Source: DAOTYX01 sp034434635 (lineage in GTDB: Bacteria; Chloroflexota; Anaerolineae; B4-G1; DUEL01). From it: 64,000 nt of DNA. The first letter of the stretch is position 1. Each line of letters opens with the position of its first letter. The stretch is taken from positions 1-64,000 of the forward strand of contig DAOTYX010000202.1 of the NCBI GenBank assembly GCA_034434635.1, given 5' to 3'. The translations under genes and the position numbers were made by a program. A model generated the notes under the pieces. That model saw nothing but the letters and a program-made list of their open reading frames with translations. It was not told where the DNA came from and searched no databases. Below, piece by piece: positions 15,293-23,061 of this stretch.

Positions 15293-16366
15293 ATGAGCGA
15301 TCTGACCGCCCGTCAACGGATGATTCTGGCCCTGGTGGTGGGGGAGTATGTCCACTCCGCCGTCCCGGTCGGTTCGCGCCTGCTGGTCGAGAAGTACGGC
15401 CTGAACGTGAGCCCGGCGACGGTGCGCAATGAGATGGCGGTGTTGGAGGAGCGCGGGTATCTGACCCATCCGCACACCTCTGCCGGACGCATTCCTACCG
15501 ACCAGGGATACCGCTATTTCGTCGAGCAGTTGCTGCAGGAGACGGAACTGCCTCTGGCGGAGCAGCGCACGATTGCCCATCAGTTCCAGCAGGTGCGCTA
15601 CAATGTCGAGGAGTGGATGCCGCTGGCCGCCTCGGTGCTCTCCCGGACCACCCGCAGCGCGGCCCTGGTCACCGCGCCTCACACGGCGCAGGCTCGCTAT
15701 CGCCACCTGGAACTGGTCTCCACGCAGGGGCGACTGGTGCTCCTGATTCTGGTCTTGCAGGGCGGCATGGTCCGGCAGCAGATGATCACCTTGCCGGAAC
15801 CGCTGTCCCAGGCGGTGCTCAGCGAAGCGGCGGATCGCCTGAACCAGTTGTGCACCGGTCTCACCGCCGGGGAGATCGAACCCCGCATCGCCACCCTGCC
15901 GCTTTTCGAGGCCAGCATCGCCACCCTGGTGGTGGAGACCATGCGCCGATCGGACTCGGTGGCCGCGGATGAGGTGTACCACGACGGTCTGGGCGCGTTG
16001 TTGCAAGAGCCGGAGTTCGCCGACAGCAGCCGCGGTCACGGCGTCTTGCGCGTCATCGAGGAACGCGCCTTTCTGGAGGCAGTGCTGTCTGACGTCCTCG
16101 GCCCCACCACCGTCGGCAGCGTCCGTGTGATGATCGGCGAAGAGGGCCGCTTCGACGAACTGCGCGCCTGCAGCCTGGTGCTCAGCCATTACGGCGTCGC
16201 CGGGATGGCGACGGGCGCGCTGGGTGTGTTGGGTCCCACCCGCATGGTGTATGGACGGGCGATCTCTGCCGTCCGTTTCGTCACGAACCTGCTCTCGGAA
16301 CTGGTGCGCGAGGTCTTCGTGGCCGGAACCGAGTTGCCAACCCCTGTTGATAGGAGACTGCCGTGA
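15293..16366 (+). CDS. hrcA: heat-inducible transcription repressor HrcA
   Basis: Represses class I heat-shock genes by binding CIRCE; activity depends on GroEL. Length 357 aa, normal. The N-terminal winged helix (TARQRMILALVVGEYVHS, VGSRLLVEKYGLNVSPATVRNEMAVLEERGYL, SAGRIPTDQGYRYFV; about 1-80) is the DNA reader; a GAF-like dimer domain follows (about 100-340). Its operator lies directly upstream, so it is autoregulated. grpE starts within the hrcA stop (GTGA overlap). No groESL is in the window, although HrcA in other bacteria also controls it. Confidence 0.97.
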   Translation: MSDLTARQRMILALVVGEYVHSAVPVGSRLLVEKYGLNVSPATVRNEMAVLEERGYLTHPHTSAGRIPTDQGYRYFVEQLLQETELPLAEQRTIAHQFQQVRYNVEEWMPLAASVLSRTTRSAALVTAPHTAQARYRHLELVSTQGRLVLLILVLQGGMVRQQMITLPEPLSQAVLSEAADRLNQLCTGLTAGEIEPRIATLPLFEASIATLVVETMRRSDSVAADEVYHDGLGALLQEPEFADSSRGHGVLRVIEERAFLEAVLSDVLGPTTVGSVRVMIGEEGRFDELRACSLVLSHYGVAGMATGALGVLGPTRMVYGRAISAVRFVTNLLSELVREVFVAGTELPTPVDRRLP

Positions 16367-16962
16367 GTGGGTCTGAAGATCAAGTCCGGGATGCGAGCCT
16401 CGATGCCGAGGCCAAACCGAAGAGACGGCGGTCTGCGCGGCGTTCTAAGCAGGCCGCCGGTGCGTTGGCCGCTGCAGAGGCGGAACTGACGCGGTTGCGT
16501 CAGGAGTTGGAAGCCGCCCGCGCTCAGGCTGCCGAGTACCTCGACGGCTGGCAGCGCACTCAGGCGGACTTCTCCAATTACCGCAAGCGCCAGGAGGCGG
16601 AGCGGCAGCAGCAAGTCCAATGGAGCAACGCTGCATTGATCATCAAGATTCTGCCGGTGCTGGATGACCTGGAACGGGCATTGCAGACCATGCCGCGTGG
16701 TCTCGAGGGTCTGACCTGGCTTGAGGGAATCCTCCTCATCAAGCGCAAACTGGAGATGGTGCTAGAGGTGGAAGGGGTCAAACCTATCGAGACGGCGGGG
16801 AAGACGTTCGACCCGCTATATCACGAAGCGGTCACTTACGAAGAAACGTCCAGTTACGCAGACGGGCAGATCATCGCTGAGGTGCAGCGCGGCTACATGC
16901 TGGGCGAGCGGGTGATCCGACCGGCGCTGGTGCGGGTGGCCCGTGCTGCCAATGGGCAATGA
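16363..16962 (+). CDS. grpE: nucleotide exchange factor GrpE
   Basis: Exchanges ADP for ATP on DnaK. 199 aa: a charged N-terminal tail, a long coiled-coil dimer helix (about 28-75), then the beta-wing domain with PVLDDLERAL and FDPLYHEAV. The GTG start overlaps the hrcA stop. The stop codon lies within a CAATGGG/CAATGAC heptamer array that continues downstream, so the last residues (NGQ) are repeat-derived. Confidence 0.95.
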   Translation: MSGSEDQVRDASLDAEAKPKRRRSARRSKQAAGALAAAEAELTRLRQELEAARAQAAEYLDGWQRTQADFSNYRKRQEAERQQQVQWSNAALIIKILPVLDDLERALQTMPRGLEGLTWLEGILLIKRKLEMVLEVEGVKPIETAGKTFDPLYHEAVTYEETSSYADGQIIAEVQRGYMLGERVIRPALVRVARAANGQ

Positions 16963-17043
16963 CCAACGAACAATGACCAATGAACAATGAACAATGAACA
17001 ATGGTCTGTGAGATGCACCACGCATCACGCACCACGCACCACG
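16950..17043. repeat. heptamer array between grpE and dnaK
   Basis: Units of CAATGAC/CAATGAA (16950-17002) and then CACCACG (17019-17042), period 7. It supplies the grpE stop and fills most of the 116-bp gap before dnaK. Confidence 0.85.
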
Positions 17044-17078
17044 GGACGCGCATCGCTCCCTTCAATTGAGGAGGCAGC

Positions 17079-18968
17079 ATGTCCAAAATCGTCGGCATTG
17101 ACCTGGGCACCACCAACTCTGTATGCGCAGTGATGATCGGCGGCGAGCCGGTCGTCATCCCCAGCGCAGAGGGCGGGCGGCTGTTCCCTTCCGTCGTCGC
17201 GGTCAACCCCAAGACCGGCGAGCGGATGGTGGGGCAGGTGGCCAAGCGGCAGGCCATCGTCAACCCCGAACATACGATTTTCTCCATCAAGCGCTTCATG
17301 GGCCGCAAGTTCGACGACCCGGAGGTGCAGCGCGCCCTGCGCGTGGTCCCCTACAAGGTCACTGCCGCCCCGAATGGCGACGTGCGCGTGTGGATGGGGG
17401 ATCAGGAGTATTCCCCGCCGGAGATCTCGGCGATGATCCTGCAGAAGATCCGCGCGGATGCCGAGGCCTACCTGGGCGAGCCGGTCACGCAGGCGGTGAT
17501 CACCGTTCCGGCTTACTTCAACGACAGTCAGCGCCAGGCGACCAAGGACGCCGGCAAGATCGCTGGCCTGGAAGTGTTGCGCATCATCAACGAGCCCACC
17601 GCTTCAGCGCTGGCCTACGGCCTGGGTGAACGGCGGGACGAGATCATCGCCGTCTATGACCTGGGCGGCGGCACGTTCGATATCTCCATCCTCGATGTCG
17701 GCGACGGCGTGTTCGAGGTCAAGGCCACCAACGGTGATACCTTCCTCGGCGGTGACGACTTCGACCAGCGGTTGATGGACTACGTGGCGGAGGAGTTCAA
17801 GAAAGAGAGCGGAATTGACCTGCGGCAGGACCGTCAGGCGTTGCAGCGCCTGAAGGAGGCCGCGGAGAAGGCCAAGATCGAACTCTCTTCGATGCTGGAG
17901 ACGGAGATCAACCTGCCTTTCATCACCGCCGATCAGACGGGGCCCCGTCACCTCCAGATGCGGATCACCCGCGCCCTGCTGGAGCAACTGGTAGATGACC
18001 TGATCCAGCGCTCGCTCGGCCCCTGCCGCCAGGCCCTGGCCGACGCGCGCCTGAAGCCCTCCGACATCCGCCAGGTCATCCTGGTAGGCGGACAGACGCG
18101 CATGCCCGCCATCCAGCGTCTGGTGGCCGAATCCTTTGGCCGTGAGCCGCACAAGGGGGTCAACCCTGATGAGGTTGTCGGCGTGGGCGCGGCGATCCAG
18201 GCGGGCGTGCTGGCCGGCGAGGTGAAGGATGTCCTGCTGCTGGACGTCACGCCGCTGACGCTGAGCGTCGAGACGCTGGGCGGTGTGGCCACCCCGTTGA
18301 TCGAGCGCAACACCACCATCCCGACGCACAAGGGGCAGATCTTCTCCACCGCCACCGACGGTCAGACACAGGTGGAGATTCACGTCGTGCAGGGGGAGCG
18401 GCCGATGGCGGCGGACAACAAGAGTCTGGGGCGCTTCATCCTGGACGGCATACCGCCCGCACCGCGCGGCGTCCCACAGATCGAGGTGGCCTTCGACATT
18501 GACGCTGACGGCATCCTCAAAGTCTCTGCCAGGGACAAGGCGACAGGCCGGGAGCAATCCATGCAGATCATCCCCTCCAGCGGCCTGACGGAGGAGGAGG
18601 TGGAGAAAATGGTGCGCGAGGCGGAGGTGCACCGCGAGCAGGACCGCCAAAAGAAGGACGTTGCCGAGGCGCGCAACCTGGCCGATTCGACCATCTACTC
18701 CGCCGAAAAGTTCCTGCGCGAGATGGCGGCGCAGATTCCCGCCGACGCCGCTGCCAACCTGCAGGCGAAGATCCAGGCCACCCGCGAGGCGCTTGCCAGC
18801 GATGACGCGGCACGCATCCGCCAGCGGCTGACGGAACTGAACGAGGCCTTCCAGGGCGTGGGCGCGCAGATGTACGCCCAGGGTGGTGCGCCTGCTGCCG
18901 GGCCGGGAGATACGCCCTCCCAGGGTGACGTCATTGACGGCGAGGTCACGCAGACTTCTGATGCCTGA
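17079..18968 (+). CDS. dnaK: chaperone DnaK (Hsp70)
   Basis: ATP-driven folding chaperone, 629 aa. ATPase domain (about 1-375) opens with VGIDLGTTNSV; phosphate-2 motif VYDLGGGTFDISILD and the adenosine motif ILVGGQTRMP are present. Linker DVLLLDVTPL leads to the substrate-binding domain and helical lid (to about 600), then a variable tail ending in GDVIDGEVTQTSDA. AGGAGGCAGC directly precedes the ATG. A 14-bp hairpin surrounds the stop codon. It works with GrpE and DnaJ encoded on either side. Confidence 0.98.
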   Translation: MSKIVGIDLGTTNSVCAVMIGGEPVVIPSAEGGRLFPSVVAVNPKTGERMVGQVAKRQAIVNPEHTIFSIKRFMGRKFDDPEVQRALRVVPYKVTAAPNGDVRVWMGDQEYSPPEISAMILQKIRADAEAYLGEPVTQAVITVPAYFNDSQRQATKDAGKIAGLEVLRIINEPTASALAYGLGERRDEIIAVYDLGGGTFDISILDVGDGVFEVKATNGDTFLGGDDFDQRLMDYVAEEFKKESGIDLRQDRQALQRLKEAAEKAKIELSSMLETEINLPFITADQTGPRHLQMRITRALLEQLVDDLIQRSLGPCRQALADARLKPSDIRQVILVGGQTRMPAIQRLVAESFGREPHKGVNPDEVVGVGAAIQAGVLAGEVKDVLLLDVTPLTLSVETLGGVATPLIERNTTIPTHKGQIFSTATDGQTQVEIHVVQGERPMAADNKSLGRFILDGIPPAPRGVPQIEVAFDIDADGILKVSARDKATGREQSMQIIPSSGLTEEEVEKMVREAEVHREQDRQKKDVAEARNLADSTIYSAEKFLREMAAQIPADAAANLQAKIQATREALASDDAARIRQRLTELNEAFQGVGAQMYAQGGAPAAGPGDTPSQGDVIDGEVTQTSDA

Positions 18969-18984
18969 CAGGCATCGGAAGTCT
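18952..18984 (+). promoter_or_regulatory. stable hairpin at the dnaK-dnaJ junction
   Basis: The arms 18952-18965 and 18971-18984 form 14 base pairs (one G-U); the dnaK stop codon lies in the 5-base loop. No T-run follows. It could mark an RNA processing or attenuation point that keeps DnaJ below DnaK (inference). Confidence 0.6.
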
Positions 18985-18995
18985 AAGGGTGGGGT

Positions 18996-20123
18996 ATGGA
19001 CACCAAGCGCGATTACTACGAGGTCCTGGGCGTAGATCGCTCCGCCACGGTGGAGGAGGTCAAACGGGCTTACCGGCGGCTGGCCCGCCAGTACCACCCC
19101 GACGTCTCCGACGCTCCCGACGCCGAGACGCGTTTCAAGGAGATCAACGAGGCCTATCAGGTGCTCTCCGACCCCGAGAAGCGGGCGGCCTATGACCGCT
19201 GGGGACATGCCGGCCTGAGTGGTGCGCAGGGAGTGGAGTGGGGCTTCCGCGACCCGTTCGACATCTTCGAGGAGTTCTTCGGCGGGCTGACCGGCTTTGG
19301 CTTCCGCACGACCCAACGGCGCGGCCCGCAGCGTGGCGCAGACCTGCGATATGACCTGCGCCTGACTTTCGAGGAAGCGGTCTTCGGCTGTCAGAAGGAG
19401 ATTGAGGTCACCCGCCGCGAGGTCTGCCCGGAGTGCAAGGGCAGCGGCGCCGAGCCGGGCACCAATCCGGTGCGCTGCGCGGAGTGCAACGGCACCGGTC
19501 AGGTGCGACAGGTGCAGCGCTCGATCTTCGGCTCCTTCGTCAACGTGACCACCTGTCCGGTCTGCCGCGGAGCGGGAGAGACGATCCCCATCCCTTGCCG
19601 TCGCTGTGATGGCACGACTCGCGTCTTCAACACTCGCCGTCTGCAGGTGACGATTCCCGCTGGCGTGGACACGGGCACGCAGGTGCGTCTGGCCGGGGAG
19701 GGGGAACCGGGCGAGCACGGTGGTCCGCCGGGCAACCTCTACGTGGTGTTGGACGTGGAACCTCACCCCCATTTCCGGCGTCGCGGCGACGACCTGTTGC
19801 TGGAGATGACCGTCAACGTGGCCCAGGCGGCGCTGGGGGCGACCATCACCGTGCCCACGCTGGAAGGGGAGGAGAAGGTTGAGATTGCCCCCGGCACGCA
19901 GGCGGGCACCCTCCTGCGCCTGCGTGGACGGGGCGTGCCGCACCTGCGGCGGAACGGCCGCGGCGACCTGCTGATCCTGGTGCGGGTCGAGGTGCCGACT
20001 AAACTCTCCCACGAGCAGCGCGACCTGTTCAAGCGGCTTGCGGCGACCCTCGGCGGCGAGTCGGTGGTGCAGGTCAAGGAGCCAACGCTCTTCGACCGCC
20101 TGCGTGAGGCGCTGGGATTGTAG
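18996..20123 (+). CDS. dnaJ: chaperone DnaJ (Hsp40)
   Basis: Co-chaperone that delivers clients to DnaK and stimulates its ATPase. 375 aa: J domain 1-70 with the HPD motif (QYHPDVSD), a short Gly/Phe region (about 72-110), four zinc repeats (CPECKGSG, CAECNGTG, CPVCRGAG, CRRCDGTT; about 148-210), then the two client-binding beta domains. The last zinc repeat lacks the final glycine, but its two cysteines remain. It starts 27 bp after dnaK. Confidence 0.96.
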   Translation: MDTKRDYYEVLGVDRSATVEEVKRAYRRLARQYHPDVSDAPDAETRFKEINEAYQVLSDPEKRAAYDRWGHAGLSGAQGVEWGFRDPFDIFEEFFGGLTGFGFRTTQRRGPQRGADLRYDLRLTFEEAVFGCQKEIEVTRREVCPECKGSGAEPGTNPVRCAECNGTGQVRQVQRSIFGSFVNVTTCPVCRGAGETIPIPCRRCDGTTRVFNTRRLQVTIPAGVDTGTQVRLAGEGEPGEHGGPPGNLYVVLDVEPHPHFRRRGDDLLLEMTVNVAQAALGATITVPTLEGEEKVEIAPGTQAGTLLRLRGRGVPHLRRNGRGDLLILVRVEVPTKLSHEQRDLFKRLAATLGGESVVQVKEPTLFDRLREALGL

Positions 20124-20126
20124 GCT

Positions 20127-20257
20127 GGACGGAGCACGGACGACAGACCACAGACCACAGACGACGGACCACGGACGATCGTGGTCTGCCATCCGAGGTC
20201 TGTCGTCTGTCGTCCGTCGTCTGTCATCCGTGGTTTGTCGTCCGTGGTCCGTGGTCC
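20127..20257. repeat. inverted heptamer array between dnaJ and prmA
   Basis: About seven CACGGAC/GACAGAC/CACAGAC units (20130-20176) are followed by the same words in reverse complement (GTCTGTC, GTCCGTC, GTGGTCC; 20178-20257). Forward and reverse halves can fold into one long imperfect hairpin. The prmA ATG is at its very end. Confidence 0.85.
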
Positions 20258-21130
20258 ATGAAATGGCTTGAGGTCCGTGTAGAGGCCAGCAGCGAAGCGG
20301 CGGAGGCGGTGGCGGAGGTGCTCTCACGCTTCGCGCCACAGGGCGTGGCCATCGAGGCCGGCCCGAAGGGGCTTGCTGTCGGCCCGGTGACGGTGCGCGC
20401 TTACCTGGCCGCCGATGCTGACCTCCCCCGCCGCCGTCGGCAGGTCGAAGAGGCGCTGTGGCACCTGGGCCAGATTCTCCCCATACCCGACCCCGTCTTC
20501 CAGCCCGTAGAGGAGAGTGATTGGGCGGAATCCTGGAAGAAGCACCTGCGCGTCCTGCACATCGGCTCGCGGGTGGTGGTTCGTCCGTCCTGGCTCTCCT
20601 ATAACCCCCGACCAGAAGAGGTGGTGATCACGCTGGATCCCGGCATGGCCTTCGGCACGGGGCTGCACCCCACGACGCGCATGTGCCTCGAGGCGCTGGA
20701 GAGGCACCTGCGCCCTGGCATGCAGGTGCTCGACCTGGGCACGGGTTCGGGCATCCTGGCCATTGCGGGGGCGCTCCTGGGCGCGGAGATGGTGCTGGCG
20801 GTGGACAATGACCCTCAGGCGGTGGCCGTGGCGGCGGAGAACGTGCGGCGCAACGGCGTGGAGGGGCGCGTGCGGCTGCTGCACGGCTCACTGGCCCAGG
20901 CCAGCGGTCGGTTCGACCTGGTGCTGGTCAACATCCTGGCACAGGTGATCGTGGAGATGGCGGAGCAGGGGTTGGGGGAGCGGCTTGCCGAGGATGGACG
21001 GCTGGTGCTGGCCGGCCTGCTCGACACCCAGGAGACGGAAGTCACCGCTGCGCTGACACGCGCCGGGCTGGTCGTCGTCGAGCGGCGGCAGGTGGAGGAC
21101 TGGGTGGGTCTGGTGGCCGGGATGCGCTGA
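20258..21130 (+). CDS. prmA: ribosomal protein L11 methyltransferase
   Basis: Methylates lysines and the N terminus of ribosomal protein L11. 290 aa: N-terminal substrate-recognition domain (about 1-95), linker EESDWAESWKKHLRVLHIG, and SAM-dependent catalytic domain with FGTGLHPTT (about 130) and LDLGTGSGILAI (about 153-164). This gene commonly follows dnaJ in CIRCE-controlled operons. The ATG has no Shine-Dalgarno sequence because the upstream 130 bp are a heptamer array (GTCCGTGGTCC). Confidence 0.93.
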   Translation: MKWLEVRVEASSEAAEAVAEVLSRFAPQGVAIEAGPKGLAVGPVTVRAYLAADADLPRRRRQVEEALWHLGQILPIPDPVFQPVEESDWAESWKKHLRVLHIGSRVVVRPSWLSYNPRPEEVVITLDPGMAFGTGLHPTTRMCLEALERHLRPGMQVLDLGTGSGILAIAGALLGAEMVLAVDNDPQAVAVAAENVRRNGVEGRVRLLHGSLAQASGRFDLVLVNILAQVIVEMAEQGLGERLAEDGRLVLAGLLDTQETEVTAALTRAGLVVVERRQVEDWVGLVAGMR

Positions 21131-21138
21131 TTACGGGG

Positions 21139-22860
21139 TCATTTGGACGGACCCCGAAGCAGTTCGCCGATGTAGACCTCGAACGGCCTAACCGTCAGTC
21201 GTGACAGGTCTTCCGCGGTCGGCTGGCGTCTGGGGTGTGAGAAGAGCGTGCGCACCTGCCCCGTCAGGCCCAGGTGAACCGCCTGAGGCTGGTCGGACAT
21301 GTTCAGCACCACCAGACAGGACTGTCCGCCCGACGGTTCGCGGCGCAGGAAAGCCAGCACCTCCTCTGAGTCCTCGGCCAGTGGCAGGTAGTCCCCGTTC
21401 ACCAGCGCCGGGTTCTCCCGCCGCACGCGCAGCAGACGCCGGTAGTCGCTGAGCAGGGAGTCGGGGTCGGCGGACTGGTCGGCCACATTCACCCCGTGCA
21501 TCGCGTTGGGGTTGACCGGCAGCCAGGTGCGCACATCGGGCGGGCTGAAGCCGCCGTTGGCGTCGCCCGCCCATTGCATGGGCGTGCGGCATTTGTCACG
21601 CCCCATCCGCGCGGCGAGCGCCGTCGCTTCCGCCTTGCCCATCCCGAACAGGTTGACTGCGCTCTCGTAGATGTTGAGCGACAGCCGGTCGCGGAACTGT
21701 TCGACATCCTCCAGCAGCAGGTCGGTCATGCCGATCTCCTCGCCGTAGTAGAGCACCGGCGTGCCGCGCAGGGTGAGCACCAGCGCCAGTCCGATGCGTG
21801 CCCACGCCGCGTCGTTGCGCCCGTCCCCGAAGTGGCTGAGGAAGCGTGAGGAGTCGTGGTTGCCCAGGGTGTTGCACGGCCAGGCGGCGGGAGGGAGCGT
21901 GCTCAGGCGCTCCGCCTGGTTGGCGCGCACCCAGGCGGGCGTGAGCCGTTCGGTCTTCATCAGCGGGAAGTTGAAGACCAGGTGCAGTTCATTCGTGCCG
22001 TCCCCGTAGTAGGCGATCTCCTCAGTCTCGCCGAGCAACACCTTGTCCGGGTACTCGTCCACGACCGCCCGCAGTTCTTGCATCAGTTCGTGCATGCCGG
22101 GCTGGTCCACCTGATGTTCGTACATGCGCTTCCACTGCTCGTCTATCCAGGACTGCTCCTCGGCGGTACGCGCGTTGAGCGAGGCAAAGACCAGTTCCGC
22201 CTGGGAGCGCTCAGCGGTGTGGTCGGGCAGGTCAGGCCGCTCGAAGATGGTGCCGATGGCGTCCAGGCGGAAGCCGTCCACGCCGCGCTCCAACCAGAAG
22301 CGGGCCACATCGAACATTCGCCGCTTCACTTCGGGGTTGCGCCAGTTCAGGTCGGGCTGTTCCTTGAAGAAGTAGTGATAGTAGTACTGGTCGCTGGCGG
22401 GGTCGTACTCCCAGGCGGAGCCGCCGAAGGCCGAGAGCCAGTTGTTCGGCGGGCCCCCATTCCGGCCGTCACGCCAGATGTAGAGGTCGCGCTCCGGGCT
22501 GTTGCGGCCGGAACGGGAGGCGAGGAACCACGGGTGCTGGTCGGAGGTGTGGTTGAGCACCAGGTCGAGGATGACGCGCAGGCCGCGGCGGTGAGCCTGG
22601 TCGAGGAAGTGTTGGAACTCCTCCAGCGTGCCGTACTCCGGGGCGACGCCGGTGTAGTCGGCGATGTCGTAGCCGCAGTCCACCAACGGTGACGGGTAGT
22701 GTGGGGAGAGCCAGATGGCGTCCACCCCCAAATCCTGCAGGTAGTCCAGCCGTGCCGTGAGGCCGGCCAGGTCGCCGATGCCGTCGCCATCGCCGTCGGC
22801 GAAACTGCGCGGGTAGACCTGATAGAACACCCCTTTCTGCCACCACTTCAGTTCTTGCAT
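21139..22860 (-). CDS. GH13 alpha-glucosidase / oligo-1,6-glucosidase
   Basis: Glycoside hydrolase family 13 enzyme that cleaves alpha-glucosidic bonds in short maltose- or isomaltose-type sugars. 573 aa, usual for the subfamily. Catalytic triad: nucleophile Asp200 (GFRLDAIG), acid/base Glu278 (LLGETEE) and transition-state Asp336 (LGNHDSSR). The barrel start WWQKGVFYQVYPRSF is typical, and there is no signal peptide, so it is intracellular. The ATG at 22860 has a GGAG upstream; the frame is open far beyond it across the neighbouring gene without homology. It is convergent with prmA, with only 8 bp between the stops. A trehalose- or sucrose-active enzyme of the same family is the main alternative. 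Confidence 0.9.
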   Translation of the reverse strand: MQELKWWQKGVFYQVYPRSFADGDGDGIGDLAGLTARLDYLQDLGVDAIWLSPHYPSPLVDCGYDIADYTGVAPEYGTLEEFQHFLDQAHRRGLRVILDLVLNHTSDQHPWFLASRSGRNSPERDLYIWRDGRNGGPPNNWLSAFGGSAWEYDPASDQYYYHYFFKEQPDLNWRNPEVKRRMFDVARFWLERGVDGFRLDAIGTIFERPDLPDHTAERSQAELVFASLNARTAEEQSWIDEQWKRMYEHQVDQPGMHELMQELRAVVDEYPDKVLLGETEEIAYYGDGTNELHLVFNFPLMKTERLTPAWVRANQAERLSTLPPAAWPCNTLGNHDSSRFLSHFGDGRNDAAWARIGLALVLTLRGTPVLYYGEEIGMTDLLLEDVEQFRDRLSLNIYESAVNLFGMGKAEATALAARMGRDKCRTPMQWAGDANGGFSPPDVRTWLPVNPNAMHGVNVADQSADPDSLLSDYRRLLRVRRENPALVNGDYLPLAEDSEEVLAFLRREPSGGQSCLVVLNMSDQPQAVHLGLTGQVRTLFSHPRRQPTAEDLSRLTVRPFEVYIGELLRGPSK

Positions 22861-23015
22861 GCCGTGCTCCGTTCGCGTTGGGTCATGGGCCCCCGCCGGG
22901 TCTGTGGCCGGGCGGCTTTCAGAGCCATCCCAGGTGCAGTGACCTGGCGGGCCGTATGGCGGGAGTATAACACATTGCGCCGGGATGGGGAAGGGGGAGG
23001 GTAAGGCAGTCACAC

Positions 23016-23043
23016 TTGCGAAACGAGGGGAGCGTGGTATCAT
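23016..23043 (+). promoter_or_regulatory. possible promoter of the YyaL-like gene
   Basis: TTGCGA (23016-23021), 16-bp spacer, TATCAT (23038-23043), 19 bp before the start codon. Confidence 0.4.
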
Positions 23044-23061
23044 CTTCTTGGAGGTCACCGT

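Noticed and set aside
17604..20339. A 911-codon open frame antisense to dnaK-dnaJ
   Set aside because: It lies opposite two certain genes, has low-complexity His/Gln/Arg/Leu composition typical of GC-rich shadows and shows no family motif.
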